Part shown: positions 36,758 through 49,200 of the stretch, piece after piece
Numbering within the stretch: the stretch's first letter is position 1
Layout of the letters: each line of letters opens with the position of its first letter
Assembly: GCA_029959085.1 (NCBI GenBank)
Contig: JARWIR010000090.1
Span: forward strand, 310,001 to 374,000
Length of the DNA stretch: 64,000 nt
From: Nemophila menziesii
Lineage: Eukaryota; Streptophyta; Magnoliopsida; Boraginales; Hydrophyllaceae
Reading direction: 5' to 3'
Notes under the pieces: model-generated
Databases searched by the model: none
Told to the model about the DNA's origin: nothing
The model's input: the letters and a program-made list of their open reading frames with translations, nothing else
Made by a program: the position numbers and the translations under genes

Positions 36758-37354
36758 ACATTAAAGAACGCTACATGTAATTTACATTTTGACTCATAAG
36801 ATTTAAAAAACTCTTTTAGAGAAAAATATAGCTATATTTTTTTATTAGATGTAAATATGGTTTTATTGAAAAAAAAAAAGGTTTTCAAGACTCTATACGT
36901 AATTTATCTTGAAAATAATGCTTCAAAATATATCAAGATATTTTTTTAAAAATATTTTTAATATTATAGTTATGTTTTTTAATTGATATTTAAGACGTAA
37001 AGATATTTTACGATATAGAATATAATTTTAAAATATCTTTTTAATAGGTTGAAAAGTTAAGTGTATAATTTTGGGATGGTGAGAGATGATACTTGAGAGC
37101 ATACATTTGTGATGCGTAAGATATACTTAACCTCATTAATTTGGATATAATACCTTATTTAATAAGAACTTAAATACTTATTACCCTTTTAATATGAGAA
37201 TTTTCCGTATCCCATAACATCTTTTAAACATAGTCAAACATCACAACCCAATCCAAAATAAACCCCTCACAACGACCAATAACAACACGACACGTTATTT
37301 ATATTGGCATCAGTGTACTGATAGCTGAAGAGAGAGAAAAATCTTCATGCATCC
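36719..37354. other. (TA)n tract and TOPLESS upstream region
   Basis: The (TA)n run at 36719-36755 is followed by about 600 bp of AT-rich DNA with no gene. It is the whole non-transposon DNA upstream of the TOPLESS gene. Confidence 0.6.
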
Positions 37355-37360
37355 TATAAA
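37355..37360 (+). promoter_or_regulatory. TATA box of the TOPLESS-family gene
   Basis: TATAAA in cctataaaagcc, followed about 30 bp later by a plausible transcription start near 37385-37390. The 5' UTR appears split: an acceptor (ttatag at 37894-37899) precedes the exon with the ATG. Confidence 0.6.
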
Positions 37361-37952
37361 AGCCACGCACTCACTTCACAAGCAATCACTCTGGTTCTAG
37401 TGTGAGAAACAAAACACCTCCACAGTACAATTAACGAAAAAACAAAAAAACCAAACCAAAACAAAGTAAAAAGCTATATATATACTTTTATGTAAGTATA
37501 GAAACGTAGACTGAAAAAGAGAGAAAAGGAAAACTCACTCCAAACAAGGAAAGTAGTGGTGCTGCTGCTACACAATAGATACAAAAAGGACTCAATTAAA
37601 CAGGTTTTACAGTAAAACCCTAGTTTTTTTCTTCTGCATTTTCACAATCTTGTTTACAAGTTAAGCTATTTGTTGATTTCTCAAATACCCAGATCTGAAC
37701 ATAGTGTATTTTGCTTATATTTTTGTGAATGGAGGATGGGTTTGCTTAATCTGGTGCTAATTATTTTAGGGCTTTTGTTATATTTTCCTTTATTTGTGTC
37801 TAAATAGCTTTTTTTTTTTAGATACTACTCAGGATTTGATGTGAAAAAAAAAAACCCTTTTTTTACATTTAAGTTACATTTTTTCTATTGCATTTATAGG
37901 TTAATTTCGGAAAGTTGCGCTGGAGTATTTAGGCGTACCAGGAGCTGTCACT

Positions 37953-40900
37953 ATGTCATCGTTAAGTCGAGAACTTGTGTTCTTGATTTTACAGTTCTTA
38001 GATGAGGAAAAGTTTAAAGAGACTGTTCATAAGTAAGTTTTTAATTAGCCAAATATATTTTAAAACATTGCAAATCTGCCCCAGGAGGAACCAATGGTGC
38101 AAAATTATGAAATAACAGGGACTAATTATGCAATTAACTCTGTGTTATATCCAGGTTAGAACAGGAATCTGGATTTTTCTTCAATATGAAATACTTTGAA
38201 GAACAAGTTCAAGCTGGAGAATGGGAAGAAGTTGAAAAATACTTAAGTGGATTCACTAAAGTCGAAGATAATCGATATTCCATGAAAATCTTCTTCGAGA
38301 TAAGAAAACAAAAATATCTCGAAGCTCTCGATAAGTAAGTATCTACATTATAACTCCCTAATAAAATCTAATCAAACAGTTAATAATATTTACTTACTTT
38401 ACAGAAATGATAGACCAAAAGCTGTTGAAATTCTCGTAAAAGACCTTAAAGTCTTTGCTTCTTTTAACGAAGATCTTTTCAAAGAAATTACTCAGTTACT
38501 CACTCTCGACAATTTCAGGTACGATATAATGTTTAATTATATCGAATTTATCTAATTATGTTATTATTTATAGGCAAAATGAGCAACTTTCGAAATATGG
38601 AGATACAAAATCAGCAAGAAATATAATGTTAGTTGAACTAAAGAAACTAATTGAAGCAAATCCTTTATTTCGTGATAAGCTTACTTGTCCAGCTTTTAAA
38701 GCTTCGAGATTACGGACATTAATTAATCAAAGGTAATATTTAAATCCTTTCTTTTTCAATTAACGGATTAATAATATTAATTTTTTTTTTTATTACAGTT
38801 TAAATTGGCAACATCAACTTTGCAAAAATCCACGTCCAAATCCTGATATTAAAACACTTTTTACTGATCATAGTTGTTCACCTAGTAATGGTACACGTGC
38901 ACCTACACCTACTAATCCTCTTTTAGCGGGTCCCGTTCCTAAACCTGGTGCTTTTCCTCCTATGGGTGCCCATGGGGTAAGTAATTTTTTGTTTTTTGAT
39001 TTTTTTTGATTTTTTTTGTTGTTAAATTTAATTTTTTAATTTTTTAGCCTTTTCAATCGGTTGTATCGCCGTCACATAATGCTATGGCGGGATGGATGTC
39101 GAGTGCGAATCCTTCTATAAGTCATGCTAATGTTCAAACGGGCCCACCTGGGATGGTTCAAGCTCCTGGTTTGACCTTTGACCTTTGACCTGGACTCTGA
39201 TTTAAATTTGTTACTAATTTTTAATAATTTTTTCCAGGTGGGTTTTTGAAACATCCGAGAACTCCACCGAGTGGGCCCGGAATGGATTATCAGACAGCTG
39301 ATTCTGAGCATTTAATGAAACGTATGCGCGCTGGACAATCCGATGAGGTATGAAATCGAGTAGGTCCCACTTTGAGTGCTTAATTAATTAATTTATTTTT
39401 AGGTTTCGTTTTCTGGTTCAACTCATCCTCAGAATATATATTCAACTGATGATCTTCCTAAAACTGTTGTAAGAAATCTTAGTCAAGGTTCTAATGTAAT
39501 GAGTATGGATTTTCATCCTCAGCAACAAACTGTTCTTCTAGGTGAATTGAATTTACTTTTATACCCTTTGGTAAATAAATTAATTTAAAGAAAATTAATT
39601 CAATTTTGTAGTTGGGACTAGTGTTGGTGATATTAGTATTTGGGAAATTGGTTCACGTGAAAGACTGGCTCATAGAACGTTTAAAGTATGGGATATTGCC
39701 ACGTGTGCAATGCAGTTACAGGTGCCACTTTTTTTTTTTTTTTAATTATTTGTTTTATTTACATCGTTATATTCCTTTATTACTTATTTTGTTTTTTTAT
39801 TTAGGCTACTTTAGCTAAAGATGCTAGTATTACTGTTAATCGATGCATTTGGGGACCTGATGGATCTATATTCGGTATGTTAATATTTAAATTTGTTGTA
39901 ACTTTAATAAATTTTTATTTATATATTTTATGTTTTTTTTATAGGTGTTGGCTTTTCCAAGCACATTGTTCAGATATATACGTACAATCAAGTAGGAGAA
40001 TTAAGACAACACTTAGAGGTTAGTTTTTTTTTTTTTTGTTACATTTCTTTCTCTTTAAACGAATATTTAAAGTAATTAATTGTTTTTTCTATTTATTAGA
40101 TTGATGCACATATTGGTGGTGTTAATGACATTGCTTTTGCTCATCCTAACAAACAACTATGCATAGTCACATGTGGCGATGACAAAACAATTAAGGTATT
40201 CTTAATATTTTTTATATTTTTAAATGTTTTATAATAATTATTTATGTTATTCTTCTAGGTATGGGATGCTGTAAATGGTCGTAGAATATACGCATTTGAA
40301 GGTCACGAAGCTCCTGTTTATTCTGTTTGCCCTCACCATAAAGAAAATATCCAGGTCAATTAAAATTAACTTTATTCCATACATTATATACTACTATATA
40401 CATACACTCACGCTAAAATAATTTCTTATATTTTACAGTTTATTTTCTCTACTGCCATTGATGGTAAAATTAAAGCTTGGCTTTACGATAGCTTGGGTTC
40501 ACGAGTTGACTATGATGCCCCTGGTCATTGGTGTACTACTATGGCTTATAGTGCTGACGGAACCAGGTTTCTATTTATAACTTAACTTTCCGTTTATTTT
40601 ATTTTTATTTTTCCGTTTCTTTTAACGTTTTTTAATTTTTCCTCTTTTTTTCGTTATTTTTTTCCGATTCTTTTTTCCGTATCTTTTTGTTTTTTTTCCG
40701 TTTATTTTATTCCGTATCTATTCCATTTTTTTTTGTTTTTTTTTTCGATTCTTTTTTCGTTTATTTATTCCGTATCTACTTTCAATTTCTTTTTGTCTTT
40801 TTTCCGATTTTCTTTTTCCGTAGCTTTTTCTTTTTTCTAAAAAAATTATTAATGGGTTGATTATTTTATCAGATTATTTTCGTGTGGAACAAGTAAAGAA

Positions 40901-43269
40901 GGAGAATCACATTTAGTAGAATGGAACGAAAGTGAAGGAGCAATAAAACGAACATATATAGGTTTTAGAAAACGTTCATTAGGTGTAATACAATTCGATA
41001 CAACACGTAACAGTTTTTTAGCAGTTGGAGATGAATTTCAAATTAAATTTTGGGATATGGATAATACAAATATGCTAACATACACTGATGCTGAATCTGG
41101 ATTACCCGCTAGTCCAAGACTTCGATTTAATAAAGAAGGCTCATTATTAGCTGTTACTACTAGTGATAACGGAATTAAAATATTAGCTAATAATGATGGA
41201 CAAAGAATGTTACGTGTATTAGAGAATCGTGCCTTTGATGGATCTCGTAACCTTTCCGAATCAGTCAACGTTAAAGTAATAATATTAATTAATTAATTAA
41301 TTAACTAACTATTTCTTTTTAATTTATTGTTTTTGTTTTACACAGCCTGTAATTACGGGTTCTTTAGGACCTATTGGTGGTAATAATGCTTTGCCTATGG
41401 ATAGAATTCAACAACCTATATCTATTGGAAATCTTGTGAGTTTTTTTTTTTTGAAAAAAAAAAAATTCTCGAAATCTGTTTATTGAGTTTTTTTTTTTTT
41501 TTTTTTGTAGGGTACACCAGAGAGTAGTAGAGTAGTAGCTGAAGTAAAACCAAGAATAGCGGATTTAGAAAGAATTAAAAACTGGAAATATCCTGATATA
41601 GTTGAACCTGCTCATATCAAGACTCTTCGTTTACCTGATCCATTAACTGCTAGCAAGGTATATTCTAGTTATACTTTTGCGTTTGGTCTTACCTAAGTTG
41701 TTAACCTAACTATGATTAACTAACTATAGGTGGTACGGTTAATTTATACAAACTCGGGATTAGCTTTACTAGCTTTAGCATCGAATGCTGTTCATAAGCT
41801 ATGGAAATGGCAACGTCATGATAGAAATCCATCTGGAAAGGTAGGATTAATTAATAAATAAATAAATAAATAATAATATATTGTGCTGATGATTGGGTTT
41901 TGTTACAATGTTATGCAGTCTACAGCATCTATTGTACCTCAATTATGGCAACCTGCAAATGGAGGTGTAATGTCTAATGATATAAGTGAAAATAAACCAG
42001 CTGAAGAAACGGCCGCTTGTATTGCGTTATCCAAAAACGATTCGTATGTTATGTCTGCTTCTGGTGGGAAAGTTTCGTTATTTAATATGATGACTTTTAA
42101 GGTTTGTTGTGTTTTTGTGTCTGAATATTGGAAATACAGTTTTTACTTATTTAGTTGTTGAATATGTTTCTCAGGTTATGACTACGTTTATGCCACCCCC
42201 TCCTGCTGCTACTTACTTAGCGTTTCATCCTCAAGATAATAATATTATTGCTATCGGAATGGAGGATTCCACTATACAAATCTATAATGTTCGAGTTGAT
42301 GAGGTAATTAATTTATTTAAATTTAATATTTCTTTTTTTTAATATTATTGGAAAAATGATATAGGTTAAAACAAAGCTGAAGGGTCATCAAAAACGAATC
42401 ACGGGACTTGCGTTTTCTCAGAGTTTGAATGTATTGGTATCATCAGGAGCTGATGCAATGGTAAGTTTTAATAAAGAATTATTATCTAGTAAAAAATGAT
42501 TAATAATGTAATTAATTGTAGTTATGTATATGGAGTATTGATGGATGGGAAAAGAAGAGAACAAAAGCTATTCAAGCACCAAATGGTCATTCATCTACTC
42601 CATTAGTTGGTGAAACAAGAGTTCAATTTCATAACAATCAATCACATATACTAGTTGTTCATGAAACTCAAATTGCTGTTTATGATACACAACTTGAATG
42701 TTTACATTCGGTAAGTATCTTTATCTAGTTTTGATTCTATCTAAGTCATTATTTAATTATATAATTCTTTTGTAGTGGCATCCAAGAGAATCACTTTGTG
42801 CTCCAATATCGAGCGCGATATATTCAAGCGATGGGTTGTTAGTGTTTACTGGATTTTGTGACGGCGCGATTGGGATATTTGATGCGGATACTTTAAGGCT
42901 TCGTTGTCGTATTGCACCTTCTGCTTATCTACCTTCATCATCTATTTCTAGGTATGATTAAAATATATTATTTTTTTATTTTTATTTTAAGGATGTACTA
43001 ATTAATTTAGTTGTAGTTCATCTGCGGTGGTGATTGCGGCTCATCCGTCGGATTCAAATCAATTTGCACTTGGGATGAGTGACGGGTCAGTTTATGTGGT
43101 GGAGCCGTCTGATGCTGAAACTAAATGGGGTAATAACGCTTCTACACAACCACAGGAAAATGGTGGGGTATTGACATCTGTCCCTTCAAGTTCAGCACTA
43201 AATACTACTATTACTGCTGCTACTACTACTACTACTCAGCAGCAGCCTTCTCAAACACCTTCTAGGTGA
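37953..43269 (+). CDS. TPL/TPR: TOPLESS / TOPLESS-related transcriptional co-repressor
   Basis: Groucho/Tup1-type nuclear co-repressor that binds EAR motifs of Aux/IAA, JAZ/NINJA and other repressors. Coding exons: 37953-38032, 38155-38334, 38405-38518, 38574-38732, 38799-38976, 39048-39168, 39238-39347, 39403-39541, 39612-39721, 39805-39874, 39945-40018, 40100-40195, 40259-40354, 40439-40566, 40873-41275, 41346-41435, 41511-41657, 41730-41840, 41919-42101, 42175-42303, 42365-42460, 42522-42710, 42776-42951, 43017-43269. They total 3432 nt, all phases close, 1143 aa (Arabidopsis TPL is 1131). LisH about 4-36 (SSLSRELVFLILQFLDEEKF), CTLH and CRA to about 210, Pro-rich linker, then two WD40 propellers (IKVWDAVNGRRIYAFEGHEA; STIQIYNVRVDEV). 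The C-terminus is Thr/Gln-rich. Paralogue not assigned. Confidence 0.96.
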
Positions 43270-43835
43270 TTTTATAAGGATGATGCTTTATTTTATGTTT
43301 CTCTCAATTTTTGGCAGACTCTATTGTATATTCTTTTTTTGTTTTGCTTTTATTACCGATTCTTGGGTAGAAGAAGAATTATCAATGGGGTTATTTATTT
43401 ATTATAGATAGTAGCTAAGCCTAATTTATTTTTGTCTAGGCATACTGTGATATTTTTTTACCTTGACGGAGAAATTGCTTACTCACCTTCTCTCTTTCTG
43501 CTATTTGTAATTCTCATTCCTATCTTCTTCCCTTGTTTTTGAATTCCCATTTTTTTAAAAGCTAAATTAAATGAGGTTCATGGTATATGTTAACCAAGGG
43601 CAGGGTTTTGGAACAAAAATAAAATAAAATACCAAGGCCAGGGCATGTATTCTGATCTCAAGCCACAAGCTAAATCTAGGAGTTTTATTTTTTGGTTATA
43701 GGACTTGATTCAAACATAAACCTTCCTTTTCAAACATGCAACTGTTGTTGCTTGAATATGTTATCAAAGATTCACTATCCAAGGTGCTTTTTTTTCCTTT
43801 GGACGCTTAAAATATTTCAAATATTACATAGAAAA
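43270..43835. other. 3' UTR and downstream DNA of the TOPLESS gene
   Basis: T-rich sequence consistent with a 3' UTR to roughly 43500-43560. I see no other gene. Confidence 0.5.
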
Positions 43836-44704
43836 CTAACCAATATCAAGTCTAGAGAATCGTTTTATCAAGATTGTCAGTGAATCGCAATCTTTCGTTG
43901 TCATGTGTCTGGCATCTTTAGCTAGACTGTTTGCTAGTCCATTGAATCTACGCGGGATATGTTTGAAGAACACTGGTCTGATCTCCGTTGCTATCCTTTT
44001 GATTTGCCTAATCCACGGTTTGAGCTTCCATCCAGCAGCCGACACTTGTTGTATACCTTGTATTATTTCAAGGTTATTTGAGAAGATGGTTATCCCTTCT
44101 TTGTGTATCTTGTATCGTCTTGTCCAAAGCATATATGATCGCTTGAGCTTCTCCCATTGTGCTTGAGTTACGCATGGTGACCATTAAAAACTTGGTTCGA
44201 TATCCTGTACCTTTATCAATTTGGACCACCCCGATCCATGTTGGTTTGTGTGGCTGATCAAACGATGTATCGTAAGTGAACGCAGTCTTTGTTTGAAATG
44301 CAAGATCAACCGTTGTTCCATTCCTGTTGCCTGCATTTGTGCTCTGTACCGGTTGTATTCTAGCCCACTCGTTGCCAAAGTGTTCCTCTATAGTTTTGTT
44401 AGTAGTTCTTATAATGTCATCGGGTTCTATCATATAATTATTATGTCTACTTCTCATTTTTTGATTTTCAAATGTTTCAAATGGTGAGTAGAACATAAGA
44501 TGTAGCTACTTCCCTTCTCCATCCCCCCTCAACAGATGTCTCAATAATCTTAAGAATCCATTCTCCCAAATCTTCAATCGCATTGCATGTGCTGATTTGA
44601 AGTGCCGATCCATGCCATACCAGTTTTGCTATTCCACATGTAAGGAGTATGTTCCCCAGTTTCTTGTTCCAACTTACACCATTGGCATTCAGTTTCAACT
44701 TCAC
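43836..44704 (-). pseudogene. LINE ORF2 C-terminal remnant (zinc-binding segment and RNase H)
   Basis: Minus strand, three overlapping frames. 44704-44477 has LLTCGIAKLVWHGSALQIST, the segment before RNase H in plant L1 elements (zf-RVT). 44496-44074 has WIGVVQIDKGTGYRTKFL and MGEAQAIIYALD. 44132-43836 has GITIFSNNLEIIQGIQQ and FFKHIPRRFNGLANSLAKDA, the RNase H C-terminus. The usual SDC/SDN acidic site reads SNN. Frame breaks and lack of reverse transcriptase show a dead 5'-truncated copy. Confidence 0.8.
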
Positions 44705-45284
44705 AGTGTCTTGTTACCAGGTTTCTATCGTGGGTATAGCATTATTACAAGTTTTCCAATTGAAGATTATTACCTTAGTAGGGAAAATAAGCATCGTTAA
44801 TATATAAGATTACAAAAAACTGGCTAGACATAATAACTTCTAGCTTAACGTCCGCTTGCTAAAGTACCAAAATACCGCTAGAATGGTAGTAGGAACTTTT
44901 GAGAAATTAAAAATTAATTCTTATTTTTTAAACACAAGTAGTTATCACTCAAATTTCTAATAATTTTGTAAATTCTGTTTTTTATTTGTGTAATCTCGTT
45001 GTAAGGATTATTTATTCGATTTTAAGATATATTGTTATAATTATTCTTTTCAATTCGTGTTTGTTATTTTAGCAACAGTTTTAAATCACTTGAGTTAAGA
45101 AGTCGCTTGCATATGGGTCCTCCTAATAAATAATCTGTCTATACTAATTGGTAACACTCGTCCAAAAAAAAAAAAAAAAAAAAAATGGTAACACCACGAA
45201 AAAGCCACCCTACTAAGAAGAAAAAGAAGAAAGACGGGCCACGCGGCTAAAGAAAGACTTCTTCGTTTTGGCTGGTCAAGTCAA

Positions 45285-45347
<63 letters not shown>

Positions 45348-45412
45348 GGCAAAATCAAGGTCTTTTCATGTATGTAACAAAATACTATCTAGTAAAACAG
45401 CAAAGAATCGAC
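44705..45412. other. Intergenic DNA before the ARF locus
   Basis: Holds a poly(A) run at 45163-45185 flanked by direct repeats (see findings) and an (AT)n tract at about 45286-45344. It should contain the ARF promoter; no clear TATA separate from the (AT)n tract can be named. Confidence 0.5.
45286..45344. repeat. (AT)n microsatellite upstream of ARF
   Basis: About 29 uninterrupted AT units starting about 70 bp before the proposed ATG. Confidence 0.95.
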
Positions 45413-46045
45413 ATGGGTAGAGGTTTTGATCTATGACGATTCACAAATTAAACACTACTATATCTATTTTATACTTAGCTTGATTGCATTTTCCTACAAT
45501 TTCTTCTTTTTTGTTTCTGGAAAATAAATAACTTTTAATATTAACCAACAGGTGAAGGTGATGGTGATGATGATGTGTACATGTATGCCGAACTATGGAA
45601 GGCTTGCGCGGGTTCATTGATTTACTTTCCAAGGGTTGGTGATTTTGTCTATTATTTTCCTCAAGGTCACTTGGAACAACAAGTAAGTGATTGATGCTTA
45701 ATTGAATATTTTGTCTTTATAACAATGTTCTTATCTAAGAAGTGGATTAAGAACTTTTGTATGAGTGATAGTTTTAAGTTAAAAAGATTGACAGAATTTG
45801 GGGTTAATTTATATATTTAGACCCAGTTGATAAGCTAAAGAAGAGTGTCACTCAAGTCAATCAAGTAACAAACTAAAACAGCTGTAAAAGTTGTTATCAA
45901 AACAGTTAGAGTGATATGTATGTATAGGTGTATGTATGTGTATGTATAAACTGTTATGTAGAAGTATATATAGATGATCATCTCATGTAATCATTTTAAC
46001 ACATCAAATAATAAAAACTTCTTCTCTTCTTCTCTGTTTCTATTA

Positions 46046-46057
46046 TGGTATCAGAGC
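46046..46057 (+). other. Copia-3 primer-binding site
   Basis: TGGTATCAGAGC directly after the 5' LTR, a perfect match to the standard initiator-Met tRNA primer site. Confidence 0.95.
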
Positions 46058-46248
46058 TAAAGAGGTTTAGCTCAAAATTTAATCGCCATTAATGGCGTCT
46101 TAAAGCTTTTTCAGACCTCCGCTCCTATAATCGATCTTCCGCTTCTCGCTTCTAATGGCGTCCTCTTCTTCTGCTCACACTACTACACCAAACATTCAAT
46201 CCAGCTCGGAAATACCAGCTGTTCCTTCGTCAAAATTGGGCTTCTCTC

Positions 46249-49200
46249 GTGCAAATCAAACTTGACTCAACTAATTACGTGCTTTGGCGTGCACAAATGG
46301 AGTCAGTTCTGGAAGCTCATGGCTACCTTGCTCATGTTAATGGCACTTCACCTACACCTGCCTCTTCTTCCTCAGCCTACTCTACTTGGTTAATTGTTGA
46401 TCAACAACTCAAGGTGTCGCTAAATTCATCAATGATACCGTCTATTCTATCTCAGGTGGTTAGATTGGTCCATGCTCATGATGTATGGGTCAAGCTAGAA
46501 GAGATATTCATTACTCAATGTCGCACTCATGTTCATGGTCTAAAAATGCGTCTATGCAACATAAAGAAGAGTGATCGATCAATGACAAGTTACTTAAATG
46601 AAATCCAAGAGTTGTGTGATGGATTATCCACAGCTGGTGAATCTCTTCCACTTGAAGACATTATCATGTATACACTCAAAGGCCTTCCATCTGAGTTCAA
46701 TCAATTTAAATCGAGTATTAGAATCACAAATGCACAATCCTCTACACTCACCTTCCACTCTTTGGGAAGCTTGTTAGTATCTGAAGAACAACATATGAAA
46801 ATGAGTGAAACTACTGAGAATACTAACTCATCTCACTCAGCCTTATTCACATCTTCTGGTCCTCAATCTTCTAGTGGTGCTCAAAATAACACTCAAGGTC
46901 ATGGTTATGCTCGTGGTAATTCTAACCAAAACAGAGGAAACAATACTCGAGGTTATTATAATCGTGGAAGAGGCCGAAATTCTTTTCAATCTATCTTAGG
47001 ACCTCCTCCTAATCAAGCCTCAGCTGGTATGAATTCATCTCCCACATGTCAGATTTGTTCAAAGTTTGGACATATTGCTTTAGATTGTTGGTATAGGGCT
47101 GATTTCAATAGCTATCCATCTCCTAAGGCACAAAGTCGAGTGGCTTTAGCTGCTCACACAACTCAGTCAAACTCTTATGATCCTGAGTTATGGTATCTTG
47201 ACTCAGGAGCTAACAGTCATGTCACTCATGATCCTTCATTAATTCAAGCACCAACACCTTATAATGGATCAAATTCAGTTGCAGTAGGTAATGGTCAACC
47301 TCTGAACATTGCAAATATTGGTGATAGTAAGCTCTCTTCTCCTTCAGCTTCTTTACTTCTTAAATCTATACTTCATGTGCCTTCAATCAAATCAAACTTA
47401 CTCTCTATTTCTAGACTCACTCAAGATAATAACTGTTCTATTACATTCACTGCAAATTCAGTCTCAATTGTTGATTTAACTTCTAAGAATATTCTATTTC
47501 AGGGCCCTTGTAAAGATGGGCTTTATCCTCTTCATTTTGGTGTTTCAAAACTGTCTTGTTCAAGCTCATCTCCAGCTGTTCTATGTTTGTCTTCAACTGT
47601 TGTGTCTTCTTCAAAGTCAACTAGTTCTTCTGCTCAAGTCTGGCATTACAGGCTTGGACATCCTTCTACTCAGTCTTCAATACCTTTATCTAGTGTTATA
47701 GGAACTAAGCTTGATTTTCATGGTGTTCAATGTAAAGCTTGTTCTATTTCCAAAGCGCATAAATTGCCTTTTAATCTGTCAAGTAGTAAATCTTGTAAAC
47801 CTTTTGATTTGGTGCATACAGATGTATGGGGTCCCTCACCTGTTGAGTCTTTTACTACCTCTTTCAGATATTACATTGTATTCATAGATGACTATACTCG
47901 GTTTTCATGGGTTTATCCCTTAACTTTAAAGTCTCAAGTATGTGAAGTTTTCAAATCCTTTTATAACATGATACACACACAATTCAATTCATCTATTAAA
48001 ATTCTTAGATCAGATAATGGGGGAGAATTTCTATCTAACTTGTTCAAACTCTTTCTTCAAGAACATGGTATAATTCATCAAACCTCATGCCCTCACACAC
48101 ATGAACAAAATGGTGTTTCAGAGAGAAAACATAGACACCTAATTGAGACTACACTTTCTCTTCTTGCTCATAGTCAGTTACCCTCAACTTTTTGGGTTGA
48201 AGCATTAGCTACTTCTGTCTATTTGATCAACATGCTTCCCACCCCAAATTTGTCAAACAATTCACCATTCTTTCTTCTATATAATCAACATCCTACTTAC
48301 ACTCATCTTCGAATTTTTGGGTGCCTATGTGATCCATGGCTTAGACCATATTCATCTCACAAATTATCTCCCAAATCAGATGCGTGTGTTTTCTTGGGAT
48401 ATTGCTCATACTCTAAAGGATACAAATGTTTTTCATTGGAATCACATAAAATCTTTATCTCAAGACATGTGAGGTTCAATGAGGGTGTTTTTCCTTACAC
48501 CTCACATCCAAATTCAACTTTCTCCTCTGAATTAGAACCCTCACTCACCTCATTTGTTGATATACTTCCAACATCAATCAATCTAAACTCTATTTCTGAG
48601 CCTCTTTCTCTTGATCCTACTGTCAGCTTACCCTCTATATCTTCTTCCTCTACTTCAACTTCAACCTCTTCTTCTAATGCTCTTCCTCATATCTCAACCT
48701 CAACTTCATCTCACCCTATGATAACTCGCAGACAAACAGGTTCACTCAAACCTTCTTACAAATGTCAGTCATTAATTCTTCAACCTTCTATCTCTGAACC
48801 AAACTCGTTTAAAGAGGCTTCTAAATACCAATGTTGGCATGATGCAATGGTGGAAGAATATAAGGCTCTAATTCATCAACAAACATGGGAATTAGTGCCT
48901 CCTCCACTTGGGCGCAACTCCATTACTTGCAAATGGATTTATAAAATAAAAAGGAAGGCAAATGGTGATGTAGCTCGCTACAAAGCAAGACTTGTTGCTC
49001 GAGGTTTTCTTCAAGAATTTGGCCTTGATTATACAGAAACCTTTAGTCCAGTTATAAAGCATCAAACTATACGTGTTGTACTTGCGTTAGCTGCATCCTA
49101 TAATTGGAAAATAAGGCAACTAGATGTCTCTAATGCATTTCTTCATGGTGAATTAAATGAAGAAGTATATATGGTTCAGCCAACTGGATTTGTGGATTCA

